Positions 1 to 7,900 of a stretch of 13,087 bases of DNA are shown here, piece by piece. The notes beneath the pieces are model-generated. The model saw nothing but the letters and a program-made list of their open reading frames with translations. It was not told the origin of the DNA and ran no database searches. The translations under genes and the position numbers were made by a program. Position 1 is the stretch's first letter. Each line of letters opens with the position of its first letter. The stretch comes from Dictyocoela muelleri (Eukaryota > Microsporidia), in the NCBI GenBank assembly GCA_016256075.1, contig SDVU01000091.1:8398-21484 (forward strand), given 5' to 3'.

Positions 1-3
1 ATA

Positions 4-84
<81 letters not shown>
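1..84. repeat. Heptamer microsatellite (ATACTTT)n
   Basis: About twelve perfect head-to-tail copies of ATACTTT open the window and stop abruptly at the run of T's near 85. The array is cut by the window edge, so its true length is unknown. It is a simple repeat and does not resemble the short G-rich telomere repeats of most eukaryotes. Perfect identity between units suggests active slippage. Confidence 0.95.
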
Positions 85-85
85 T

Positions 86-772
86 TAGATTGTAACAAAT
101 AAAAAAATAACATTTCTAATCATTTAAGTATTTAATTTTCACAAAAATCTAATTTAAAATACTCTATTATGAATTATTCGCGGTTACTAGTCGCATCTAT
201 TAAAGAATTATTATAAATAGAAATTATTTTTTTATTTAAACTTTAAAATTTTCTAAATTTAGAAAAAAACTATAATTTTTCATTAAAAAGGTTTTACAAT
301 CCCTTCAGATTTTTAATTTACAACCTATTTATAATCAATTTATATATTCAAAGACTCCAGGTTTTAAAAAAAATTTTTTTATTTATAAAATCTAAATATA
401 CATATTAAGATTAAATATTTAAACTTTTACAAAGATGAAGATTTTAATAGTTTTGAAATAAGTCTTTATTTCTATGATCAACAATAAATTTGTTATTAAA
501 AAGGTTCACTTTAACATTTTTTTTAAAAAGTTTATTTAAAAATTGTTACTTAAAAAAGTATATTTAAATTTTTTTCAATATTGACATTTTTATTTAAAAA
601 GTTTATTTAAAAATTGTTACTTAAAAAAGTATATTTAATTTTTTTTCAATTTTGACATTGAATTTTACGAACCTAAAATCTCAATTAAAGTTTAATTTGA
701 ATTAATCTTTAAAAATTAGAAAGAATATGAGTTAAGAACAAAATTTTATCCAAATCATCTTTAAAAAGGAAA
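86..772. other. Non-coding A+T-rich stretch downstream of the gene
   Basis: No reading frame of note and no transposon ends were seen here. The stretch is the 3' flank of the minus-strand gene at 773-1165. The only structure is the 71-bp tandem duplication at about 516-657. No clear polyadenylation signal is visible just past the stop codon of the gene. Confidence 0.6.
516..657. repeat. 71-bp tandem duplication, two copies
   Basis: The segment beginning near AAAAAGTTTATTTAAAAATT at 525 recurs 71 bp later near 596, with both copies running through TTGTTACTTAAAAAAGTATA to the CAATnTTGACATT block. The copies differ at only a few positions, so the duplication is young compared with the other repeats in the window. 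It has no coding content. Confidence 0.85.
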
Positions 773-1165
773 TTAATCTTCCTTCTTTTTTTCATTTAGC
801 TCGCCGCGAAATCTCTTAAAATCACCCAAATAGCATGGATGAAAAAATATCATTGTACCAAACGATACCAAAGGCAAAATCGATTCTAAGAAATTATAAA
901 CCTCATTACTCTTTATAAAAATTAATAAAAACAAACAAGTTTCAACCATATAACTAATCATAACCAAAATAAAAATAGGTTTTTTATTTATCTTGCCTAT
1001 TGTTATTAACCTGAAAAATGACAATACAACATGTATATAATTATTTACTATTGATATAGATTTATTGGTAATGAGTGAATAGATTCTGGTTATTATTACT
1101 TGAATAAGGCGAATTGAACTATACCCGATTAGCAATTTCCATAATATTCCAGGATATTTTTTCAT
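773..1165 (-). CDS. Small four-helix membrane protein, possibly Erg28-like
   Basis: This 130-codon frame starts with ATG and ends with TAA. At this base composition a chance frame this long is unlikely, so I take it as real. Four hydrophobic segments can be seen, at about residues 8-28, 39-57, 63-84 and 94-113, followed by a charged tail ending KKKED. The KK at -4 and -3 fits a dilysine ER-retrieval signal. Helix number, length, the FFRL...NKKPIF stretch (50-65) and the later ESILPLVSFGTMIFF stretch (94-108) resemble the Erg28 family, an ER scaffold for sterol C-4 demethylation enzymes. That match is by eye and weak. A CCCCC run lies at -8 to -4 before the ATG, as at many microsporidian starts, and supports this start. 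No intron and no operon partner are seen. It could instead be another small ER membrane protein of unknown function. Confidence 0.7.
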   Translation of the reverse strand: MKKYPGILWKLLIGYSSIRLIQVIITRIYSLITNKSISIVNNYIHVVLSFFRLITIGKINKKPIFILVMISYMVETCLFLLIFIKSNEVYNFLESILPLVSFGTMIFFHPCYLGDFKRFRGELNEKKKED

Positions 1166-1168
1166 TAT

Positions 1169-1173
1169 GGGGG
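1169..1173 (-). promoter_or_regulatory. CCC-type start-proximal motif of the 773-1165 gene
   Basis: On the minus strand the sequence reads GATACCCCCATA immediately before the ATG. Runs of C or G this close to the start codon are a known feature of many microsporidian genes and are thought to help set transcription start, giving very short leaders. In DNA this poor in G and C, a run of five in exactly this place is unlikely to be accidental. Confidence 0.6.
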
Positions 1174-1858
1174 TATCGAAACTTTTTATTTTTTTTGTCT
1201 TTTAATCTTTTTAATCTTCTTATCTGTCATTTTTCATTAATAAAATCATATTATCATTTTAAAACTTGAAGTAGGATACCTAAATTTATATTTTTTTATA
1301 AAAATGCTGAATTATATGTTTTGGTTGATTAGGAATGACTAAAATAATTGATAGTCAGTTAAAAAAGAAATAAAAAATCCTACATTTTCACTTTAATTAA
1401 TTTTTATACTTTAATCAATAATCTTTAGTTTATTTCATTATTTTTTTAAGGTTACGATAATTTTATTATAAAATCTTAATAGACTCTCTAATAAATTATA
1501 ATTTATATTTTAAGAAGATATTTTTTGCTTGTCAAAAAAATTGTTATTATTAATTTCATAAACTCAATTGAAGAATCGGATCTTTAATTTTTCAAGATTT
1601 TCGTTTTTTTATTTTGCAAATTCTAAAGATTCCTTAAAAAATCTTATTTTTTGGAATTTCAATAATTAATAAAAATTAGGTTCATAATAACATTTTACCC
1701 TGAACAAAATAATTTTTACTCGTTCAATGAATAGAAAAAACAAAGAATTACAAAATATTTATCTATTAAAGCGAATAATTAACTTTAATATGTAAAAGAT
1801 GGATTGAGGAAAAAAATTAAATATAATAAATATAATAAATATTGGATATATGATTATA
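1174..1858. other. Non-coding A+T-rich stretch upstream of the gene
   Basis: This is the 5' flank of the minus-strand gene. A 14-codon minus-strand frame rich in lysine (ATG at 1230, stop near 1189) lies upstream of the main start. With the start signal at 1169-1173 it is probably untranscribed or spurious. Short TATAATAAA-like iterations occur near 1820-1845. Nothing else was recognised. Confidence 0.5.
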
Positions 1859-2010
1859 GAGCCGCATGTCTCAGGATTATCATTAATGAATGTGAAATTT
1901 AAGTATTGGGGTTCAAATCCTGTTTACGCTATTTAATAAATAATTGGGAAGGACATTAAGCGGGTATTACTATAGAATATAGTATTAATATGTTTTGCTC
2001 AGCAGCGCAA
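1859..2010 (+). mobile_element. tRNA-derived SINE-like repeat, copy A
   Basis: The head resembles a tRNA gene. A degenerate A box starts at 1867 (TGTCTCAGGATTA) and a perfect B box GGTTCAAATCC lies at 1910-1920, 43 bp apart. Downstream of the tRNA-like part the body (TTTAATAAAT ... GGGAAGGACATTAAGCGG ... ACTATAGAATATAGT) matches the body of copy C at 12908. This shows a repeat family rather than isolated tRNA pseudogenes. The 3' end is not clear; similarity to copy C fades near 1990. The tRNA stems do not pair properly, so this is not a working tRNA. If transcribed, the promoter would be internal polymerase III boxes. Confidence 0.7.
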
Positions 2011-2624
2011 CCATAAAAATTTTTATGTAAAATCGCTCACTTTTTTGAGCCCAGAGTATTTAAATGATATATAACATTAGTAATACCATGTACCATAAGA
2101 GCCAGTATGTTTTTTAAAAAATTTATATTTTTTTAATAAAATTATAGCCTTTATGTTGTTACTAATTTTCTTAATCATCTAAAGACCCGTGCTAAAATTT
2201 CCGTGACGATTCTACATAAAAATTAAGGATCTTGGGGGAGGTCCTCTTGTGGGAAAAATAAACCCATATAATTAATACCATGAATTTACAAGATTAGATT
2301 AAATTTTTAAATAATAAAAATGAAATGATAATTTTACTGTGTAATAAAGGATTATTAGGCAAAAATATAATATACGATGGTTGTGGTGAGTTTATGTGTA
2401 TTAGTAAATACAAAGTAATTTCGATCTACAAGCTTTTGTATGCCAACAAAAAGCTTGTAGCAATTTAAAAAAAATATATTAATTATAAAAAATATAGTTT
2501 TATTAAATAAAAGATTGATATATCATATATATTAATTATATTATGTCATAGGCCATTGCGGTAATCCACTTTAGATATTAATACAAACCAATAAAAAAAT
2601 TTTGAATATAAAAAAATATTTTTA
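2011..2624. other. Non-coding stretch with short hairpins
   Basis: No gene was recognised. The stretch holds short potential stem-loops: GCTCAC...TGAGC near 2034-2049, GGATCT...AGGTCC near 2228-2245, and the stronger hairpin at 2426-2460. A slightly less A+T-rich patch at 2340-2420 could be a scrap of old coding sequence, but I cannot place it in a family. Confidence 0.4.
2426..2460. repeat. 14-15 bp perfect hairpin
   Basis: CTACAAGCTTTTGT at 2426-2439 is followed after a short loop by ACAAAAAGCTTGTAG at 2446-2460. The arms pair completely apart from one extra A. It contains two HindIII-type AAGCTT hexamers. It could be a solitary palindromic insertion or an RNA hairpin. No T-run or gene next to it argues for a terminator. 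Confidence 0.75.
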
Positions 2625-2945
2625 CGATAGGTTTAATATTAACTTTTTATAGAGTGTTTTTATGGTGAGGATTTGTGATTGAAATTTGTAGAATGAGATT
2701 TATAGAATTAATAGAGGAAAATTATAGAAAGAATTAGTAGATGAAATATGTGTAAGGGTTTTTAGATTTTTTTTGTAGAAACGGGAAAAAAGAAAAAAAG
2801 ATAAAAAATCCTTAGAAATACCACCAATATATCTTTCCATAAAAAACTATAAAAAATCACTCTCCCCCTTTATCAAAAAAATATTTATTTACACTCTAAA
2901 AAAAATTTAATAATTTTTTTAATAACCTCTACGGCCTGTTACATA
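2625..2945. repeat. Palindromic element with G-only and C-only arms (probable fold-back copy 2)
   Basis: Positions 2644-2781 contain about 32 G and no C. Positions 2816-2932 contain about 24 C and no G. The two halves are diverged inverted arms: GATAGGTTTAATATT plus TATAGAGTG on the left mirrors CACTCTAAAA plus AACCTCTACGG on the right. The right edge carries CCTCTACGGCC at 2926-2936. The same 11-mer lies at 11727-11737 in the right arm of the fold-back element at 11293-11905, which shows the same G-rich then C-rich arrangement. I infer that the two are related. No reading frame is present. Confidence 0.55.
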
Positions 2946-3045
2946 TTATATTATGTATATACAGAAAAAAAACAATCTTAATTTATACAGATTTCGCTAT
3001 AGGTAAGGACATATGTAAAAAAATGCGGTTATAAAACAAAAAATA

Positions 3046-3490
3046 ATGAATTACTTAAATTCCAATCCTATAAGACTGAGTGATGAAGGTATTATTTGTC
3101 AAATAGATAAAAATATATTCCAGTTTAATCAAAAACACCCCCCTGGAAGAATATCCCATTTAATATACATATATTTACTATCACAGACTCCTATATTTCA
3201 CTATCTAAATTTTATGTTCGTTTATCCCAGATAGGCGTGCTGTCAGATGATTCAAATAATATCCAAAATTTGAACCCGGTATAATTATTTGGAGTGATCA
3301 ATGATATGCCTAAAACACACTGTTGCATATCTATAGTCACGAAACTATTAACCATCAGATATATTTTGTAAAACCTGACAAATGGTGAAATACACAAAAA
3401 ATAGAATCGGTGTGAGTAAATTAAGGAACAAAATAGTGAAAAAGATGTTATCCTCTGGTGATTTACAACTATATTCAAATTTCTAAATGT
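3046..3490 (+). pseudogene. Merlin (IS1016-type) DDE transposase, decayed
   Basis: Conceptual translation in shifting frames follows the Merlin catalytic core in order. NSNPIRLSDEGIICQIDKN begins soon after 3046 and puts the first catalytic Asp at 3106-3108. EPGIII-then-SDQ lies at 3272-3301 with the second Asp at 3296-3298, and IES with the catalytic Glu is at 3404-3406. SKLRNKIVKKM follows from 3415. Decay is plain: a TAG after FVYPR at about 3235, a one-base shift between SKI and EPG near 3271, TGA in place of the expected Trp after SDQ at 3302-3304, a TAA soon after, and a one-base loss at 3413-3414. The N-terminal zinc-binding part was not found. Merlin transposases are widespread in microsporidia. 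The 95-codon minus-strand frame here is a shadow. Terminal repeats were not located. Confidence 0.75.
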
Positions 3491-3674
3491 AAAAATCATA
3501 TTAAAACAACGATGATTTCAAAGAATTTTAAAATATATTCAAATAATCTAGCGGTTGCCTTTCTATCCATTTAATTTAATAAAATATTTAAAACTAAAAT
3601 CCTTTATTAATTAGAATTATAAAATAATAAATTTGATTATTTATTTAATTATTTTAATTTATGTGGTTTTTATT
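3491..3674. other. Non-coding spacer between Merlin remnant and satellite
   Basis: A+T-rich sequence with no recognised feature. It may include the decayed 3' end of the Merlin copy, but no terminal repeat was identified. Confidence 0.4.
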
Positions 3675-4000
3675 CAATTTAATAATCGTTGCAATCAATT
3701 TAATAATCTTTGCAATCAATTTAATAATCGTTTTAAACAATTTAATGATCATTACAATCAATTGAATAATTGTTGCAATCAATTTAATAATCTTTGCAAT
3801 CAATTTAATAATCGTTACAATAAATTTAATAATCATTACAATCAATTTAATAATCGTTGCAATTAATTTAATAATCGTTGCAATTAATTTAATAATCTTT
3901 ACAATCAATTTAATAATCGTTGTAGACAATTTAATAATCGCTGCAGACAATTTTAATCTTTGCAATCAATTAAATAAACGTTTCAATCAATTTAATAATG
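3675..4000. repeat. 21-bp satellite, about 15.6 units
   Basis: Head-to-tail units of the form CAATTTAATAATCGTTGC plus AAT fill the interval. Most units differ from the consensus at one to four positions, and one is shortened near 3955. Because 21 is a multiple of three, both strands stay open for long stretches (for example, repeated QFNN on the plus strand). These frames are by-products of the period and not genes. The core ATCTTTGCA is shared with the 22-bp array at 12391-12902. Confidence 0.95.
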
Positions 4001-4152
4001 TCTTGACAAAAAAATTACTGTCTAATGTAACTATATTTTTTTTTAGATCGGCATTCATAATTTCTGAGAAATACATCTTTTCCGATATTTTTAAAATTTA
4101 AATTTTTATAATTTTTTGCCTCATCATTATTTTCAATGCAAAATATGAAAAT

Positions 4153-4765
4153 TGGTCTAAAATGACAATGAAGCAGAAGCACTCTCTTAGGTGTGAGGGT
4201 AACTGCAAGGACACATCCCAGCAAAAGGCTTCGCGTCTACTCGCCTTTTTAAAATTGGTCACCTCGACTTAGATTTTTTTGGTTAAAGGACATTTATTAA
4301 TATATAATCAAGCCGAAAAGCTCATTGGTTAACCATATAGAACCTAAAATTAAAGCATCTGGTACAAATCTCGGTGACCTAACTTTATTAAATAATTAAT
4401 GTTAAAATTAAGCTGTAAAAACACAGAACTATAATAATATATAGATGATACAGTGATTTATAGCTGTTTAAGACTTGTTCCGATATGATAATAGAGTGAA
4501 AGAAGATCATTTAGGCGCGATGAATAGCGTGTAAACACATTTCACAATAGACAGAGAAATTAAAATTAATGAAATAACTTCTTATTGCTTGTATCCTGCC
4601 ATTCATTGATAAAACATAAATCGCATATATATCTGGACTTATGGGTCGCTTGGTTGTGAAGTATATATTTAAACATGATACTAAACGGGTCTAAAGACAA
4701 TGAATACAGAATGTTCGGCGTATACTCGCCATATGTCGATTTGACGCCCACTTACTTCACATATT
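4153..4765. repeat. Longer dispersed repeat, copy 1, interrupted
   Basis: Blocks in this interval recur in order in 4894-5150. They are GTCTAAAATGACAATGAAG ... CACTCTCTTAGGTGTG ... CAGCAAAAGG, then ATTAATGAAATAACTTCT ... AAATCGCATATATAT, then GGTCTAAAGACAATGAATAC ... ACTCGCC. The first blocks are offset by 741 bp between copies and the last by 418 bp. Copy 1 therefore carries about 323 bp of extra sequence at roughly 4227-4550, where SINE copy B sits. No coding capacity was recognised; the 69- and 61-codon minus-strand frames here look spurious. Confidence 0.75.
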
Positions 4766-4852
4766 TTATTTATAATTTTAAATTTTATATAAGGATCAAT
4801 TTTCATCCATCAATAACTCTGGGTGAGTTAACGCCATTTTAAAAAAGGCGAG
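4235..4852. repeat. Inverted repeat around ACTCGCC ... GGCGAGT
   Basis: ACTCGCCTTTTTAAAATTGG at 4239-4258 is mirrored by CCATTTTAAAAAAGGCGAGT ending near 4852, about 18 of 20 positions agreeing. The pair could be the ends of an old inserted segment or part of the ACTCGCC motif family seen at 4724, 4862 and 10930. No target duplication is visible. Confidence 0.5.
4310..4549 (+). mobile_element. tRNA-derived SINE-like repeat, copy B
   Basis: The sequence AAGCCGAAAAGCTCATTGGTTAAC gives a recognisable A box from 4318, and GGTACAAATCT at 4361-4371 a damaged B box, 43 bp apart. The body then follows copy C. In particular TAGCTGTTTAAGACTTGTTC at 4461-4480 matches 13065-13084 at 18 of 20 positions. 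The copy lies within the 323-bp extra segment that splits repeat copy 1, so it probably arrived by insertion. Its 3' end is uncertain and is set from the resumption of the host repeat near 4550. Confidence 0.7.
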
Positions 4853-4893
4853 TTAGCGTCAACTCGGCATATGGCAGGTAATCTGCCACATCT

Positions 4894-5150
4894 TAGTCTA
4901 ATATGACAATGAAGAGAAGACACTCTCCTAGGTGTGGAATGAATGCGGAGACGCATCTCGGCAAAAACTAGCAGAAAATAAAAATTCATGAAAAGCTTCT
5001 AAATAACTTTATCCTGTTGCGTCATTTATAAAACGAAAATTGCATATACATTTAAGCTTTTGATTAGCTTAGTGAGTGACGTATTATTGGAACGCAAAAA
5101 TCAAAGGTCTAAAGACTATGTTTGAAGACAACTCGCTATGTTTTCAGCTA
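4894..5150. repeat. Longer dispersed repeat, copy 2, uninterrupted
   Basis: This is the counterpart of copy 1: TAGTCTAATATGACAATGAA, CACTCTCCTAGGTGTG, CATCTCGGCAAAA, CAGAAAATAAAAATTCATGA, TGCATATACATTTA, GGTCTAAAGACTATG and AACTCGC occur in the same order without the 323-bp insertion. It shows the pre-insertion structure. Divergence between the copies suggests considerable age. No gene was recognised in it. Confidence 0.75.
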
Positions 5151-5284
5151 TGGATGTTGTAGCATGAAATATATTTTTATATATATTTTGTCTACAACAG
5201 AGGCGGATAAACTTTTTGAGTGTCGGGCTATATTTGAAGAATCGAAGTTTATGGTTAGCTGTATATATAAAAGTTCTTAATAAT

Positions 5285-5571
5285 AGGCTTTTATTATAGG
5301 GCACAAGAAATAATCATATATATATTTGAGATTACAAAAAAATGAAAGAATATTAAAGATTCTCATTACTTACTACTATAGGTGTATTTTTTTAAAAAAA
5401 AAATAATATATAAAAACACATATTAGGACAATGTACTATATGATAAATTTGCTCGATTAAGTTTAAATAAAAATATCCCTGCCATAGTAGTAAGTTATAA
5501 TGTTTAAAATTCTTTCGGTTTTGTATAAGCGCAAATATATGAATGTTATCTTGTTTTCCTCATAAAAACCT
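5285..5571. repeat. Long inverted repeat centred near 5430
   Basis: The left arm (about 5285-5395) pairs with the right arm (about 5463-5571) around a single centre. AGGCTTTTAT pairs with ATAAAAACCT, ACAAGAAATAA with the CTTGT block at 5550, GAAAGAAT at 5344-5351 with ATTCTTTC ending 5516, and TTACTACTAT at 5370-5379 with ATAGTAGTAA at 5484-5493. The coordinate sums agree within a few bases. Weaker matching, including GATGTTGTAG at 5153 with CTACAACATTC near 5764, suggests that the arms once reached about 5150 and 5775. Transcription would give a long hairpin RNA. Confidence 0.75.
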
Positions 5572-6060
5572 AGTACTGCTTTTTTAATCATCATATTTAA
5601 AAGATTTTGATAATACATCTTAAAATACACTTAAAAACAGGTTATTTATAAATAAAAGCAATATTAATATACCAAATATATGGAATTTTTTTTACTCACG
5701 AGCCGAACGAAAATTCTGACGAGCCGTTCTTGGTTCTCGGGCGGCGGTTAGCCCACTTTGGTCTACAACATTCAATAGAAGAAAGAATCATGATGAAATG
5801 CGTTTATGAAACATTACTTCTATATTTATGCTGATAGTGAGCTAAAATGTTCAAAATTGGCCTAACCTTTTTAATTTTGTCAACCACACTTTATACTAAG
5901 TCGGAAAATCTAGAAATTTTTCTTTCTCGGATCCCGATATTTTACTTTATCTTGAAAATAGGTTTTGTATTACTGATCCCTATGTTTTTCTTTCTATGAT
6001 TTCGGGATTAAAAAGAATCTGGGTGGTTTCTTGATTTTGCAATCCGAGGATGCAATCTAT
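5572..6060. other. Non-coding stretch with a small G+C-rich island
   Basis: At 5697-5755 a G+C-rich patch contains ACGAGCCG twice, 21 bp apart (5698 and 5719), followed by GGGCGGCGGTTAGCCC. From 5920 to 6055 there are paired blocks beginning TTTCTTTCT followed by CGGATCCCGA or TGATTTCGGGAT. No gene or transposase was recognised. The patch may be the end of an unidentified element. Confidence 0.4.
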
Positions 6061-6250
6061 AATTATTATAGATTTTTGTGGTATTTATTATGGCCTCCTC
6101 GTTTATTATTATAGTTACTTAGTTGAATTATTATAGTCCCATTGTTGCATTATTATGTCACCTTCGTTACATAATTATGTCATTCTTTTCTAATTACATT
6201 TTTATATAACCCTCATAGCATATTATGGCCTCTTAGCAACATTTTTATAT
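6061..6250. repeat. 22-bp diverged satellite, about 8 units
   Basis: Units such as ATTATAGTCCCATTGTTGCA and ATTATGTCACCTTCGTTACA, each plus two bases, follow one another at a 22-bp period. Outer units are more diverged and of variable length. The unit aligns with the 22-mers of 9959-10345 at a little over half of its positions, sharing TTATAG and the C-rich middle. No coding capacity. Confidence 0.75.
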
Positions 6251-6419
6251 CTCTTTTATTCATTTATAAATTTTCTTTATTTATCATATGGTATGAATAT
6301 CGATAATGAGAAATACAGATAAAAAATTCTAGTGATAAATAAAGCCATTAATACTGTAATAATAAGAAAGAAATCGAAGAAACAAAATAGCGGCTAAATG
6401 CGAAGTATATTGGGGAAGT
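6251..6419. other. Spacer before the 888-bp inverted-repeat element
   Basis: Sequence without a convincing gene on either strand. It is the left flank of the insertion at 6420. Part of it could belong to the retroelement fossil seen on the other side of that insertion, but I cannot show this. Confidence 0.3.
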
Positions 6420-6820
6420 GGGTCTTCTTTAGAATGTTGCCCAATTTCGAAACTGGACAACATTCTAAAGAAAAGCAAAATTTTGATTTTTTTTTAAAAA
6501 AAAATATCACAGCCCTTCATATTATATTTTTAAATCAAATTTTTTTATAAATAATTATATTTTTTTGATTTTTTTTTATAAATCATAATTTAAAAAACAC
6601 ATAATATTACAAATTGCTCGTGATTGTCTGATAATAACTCACAATAAATGTTAAAAAATTATTTACCACTTTCTGTTTCTTCTTACTGCAAATGAAAATC
6701 GATCACTAAAAGCAATTTTTTTATTTGTTTCAACGAAAGATTAGAATTAGTTTTAAATATTTGGTTTATTTATTTTTAATATTTCTTATTTAATAATTAT
6801 TAATATACAATACATGCTGA

Positions 6821-6841
6821 CAATATATATAATTGTCAACC
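6821..6841. repeat. Perfect short palindrome inside the 888-bp element
   Basis: TGACAAT and ATTGTCA flank a TATATA-type centre. This gives a self-complementary site near the middle of the element, apparently a plain structural feature. Confidence 0.5.
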
Positions 6842-7185
6842 CGAAGAGATATCACTGAATTTAGTCTTTAGAGATTTGGTTTTTGGTATTAAACCAATAG
6901 GTCACTCATAAGCACCCCGGCGGTCATAATGGATACGCCATTTTAATTTTATCAATGAATAAACAACGTACTGGAAGTAATAGGCTCTTCATTTTCGGAA
7001 GTTACTATTTATTTGCCGAAATGCGTCGCCGCAATCATCACAGCTGGCGGTGTTTTTTTAGCTTTATATCATATTAGACTAATTCTTAATTAGTTGAATC
7101 ACATTATAATTACTATATATTACTACTATAGTTATTGATGCTTAATTTCATTGTTAATTCTTTATTAAATAATAATTTAAATTGC

Positions 7186-7242
7186 ATAAAATTGATTTAT
7201 TAAAAATTGATTTATTAAAAATTGATTTATTAAAAATTGATT
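7186..7242. repeat. 15-bp tandem repeat, about 3.5 units
   Basis: AAAAATTGATTTATT is repeated head to tail just inside the right end of the 888-bp element. Units are nearly identical. The sequence after it (TCCAAGGTAG at 7259) recurs at about 8560 after another A+T-rich run, which hints at a related end there. Confidence 0.85.
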
Positions 7243-7307
7243 TTTTTTATATATATAAATCCAAGGTAGCTCTATCTTGGGTTTGGGCAACATTCTAAAG
7301 AAGACCC

Positions 7308-7692
7308 GACTGACAATGGAAAACAGTTTATATGTGATCAATTTAAAACCTTAATTGAAAAAATGAACATCATTCACATAAAAACAGCTCCATATAACCC
7401 TACCGGTAATTCTATAGCAGAAAGAATTAAACATGTGTTGACCTTAATACATTCAAGTAAGGACCACACAAACCTTTCAGATTCATCTAAAGATTATAAT
7501 TTGACGTTGCCTCCACTTTACAGGATTGAATGTGATAAAAAAGGTATAAAAGAAGATGGTTGTGCAAACCCATGGGGAAGACGATGAGAGGACATGTTCG
7601 AAATACGCACGAAGAGGAAAGATTAAATAAAGGTAATTCGTATTTTAATAAGTCTTTAATTGTTACCCACCTGCGATCAGGTGATGTTTTAA
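7308..7692 (+). mobile_element. Ty3/gypsy-type LTR-retroelement fossil (integrase part)
   Basis: The plus strand encodes a recognisable piece of a retroelement integrase catalytic core. A DNGKQF motif begins near 7312, and TAPYNPTGNSIAER follows in the 7386-7430 region, both typical of Ty3/gypsy integrases. Integrase inserts the element's DNA copy into the host genome. Only this part is visible. No LTR, reverse transcriptase, protease or gag region was found in the window. The copy is broken, with several breaks, and looks old. The 888-bp element abuts its left side, and a hAT-type end begins at 7695. The right limit is approximate because recognisable similarity fades after about 7440. Confidence 0.7.
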
Positions 7693-7694
7693 AC

Positions 7695-7900
7695 CAGTGG
7701 TTCTCAAATTTTTTTGATGTTTGGACCCCTTTTACATATTTAATTTTTCTTCGGGACCCCCATATGTTAATTAATCTTAGAATTTCATTAAAAAATCAAG
7801 GTCTTTCTCGGAACGTAGACCACACTGAAAAAAAAATTTTTAAATGTAGTCCACTTTCCGAAAAAAAAGCAAAATTTCAAATTATTTTATTGTTTTAAAA
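7695..7900 (+). mobile_element. hAT-type transposon end, left terminus
   Basis: CAGTGGTTCTCAAA at 7695-7708, followed by TTTGGACCCCTTTT and CGGGACCCCCA, is the characteristic 5' end of many hAT elements and their short derivatives. The expected mirror end was not found nearby, so the copy is truncated or its partner has decayed. The 8 bp before it (TTTTAAAC) is not repeated next to the other hAT end at 12269. No transposase was seen. The inner limit given is a guess. The 112-codon plus-strand frame crossing this junction is spurious. Confidence 0.65.

Larger units (their letters stand above)
6420..7307. mobile_element. 888-bp non-autonomous DNA transposon with perfect 25-bp TIRs
   Basis: GGGTCTTCTTTAGAATGTTG plus CCCAA at 6420-6444 is the exact reverse complement of 7283-7307. 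An extra inverted copy, CAACATTCTAAAGAA, lies at 6458-6472 and forms a 15-bp hairpin with the left end. The interior has no long frame. It has a G+C-richer patch at 6900-7050 (CCCCGGCGGTCATAATGG ... GCGTCGCCGCAATC) and a 15-bp tandem repeat at 7186-7242. No clear target-site duplication flanks it. Perfect terminal repeats in otherwise decayed DNA point to a fairly recent arrival. The transposase family that moved it is unknown. It abuts the integrase fossil and probably interrupted it. Confidence 0.85.

Noticed and set aside
1-84. Telomere
   Set aside because: The heptamer ATACTTT is not a known telomere type and lacks the G-rich strand; a simple microsatellite fits.
3212-3499. 95-codon minus-strand frame
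   Set aside because: It lies opposite the decayed Merlin transposase, which explains the sequence better.
3654-3965. Reading frames on both strands with heptapeptide repeats
   Set aside because: They follow from a 21-bp satellite whose unit happens to lack stops; there is no start context or non-repetitive part.
3675-4000. CRISPR array
   Set aside because: Units are directly adjacent with no spacers, and the setting is eukaryotic.
7560-7898. 112-codon plus-strand frame
   Set aside because: It runs across the junction between the retroelement fossil and the hAT end, so it is a chance join of two unrelated pieces.
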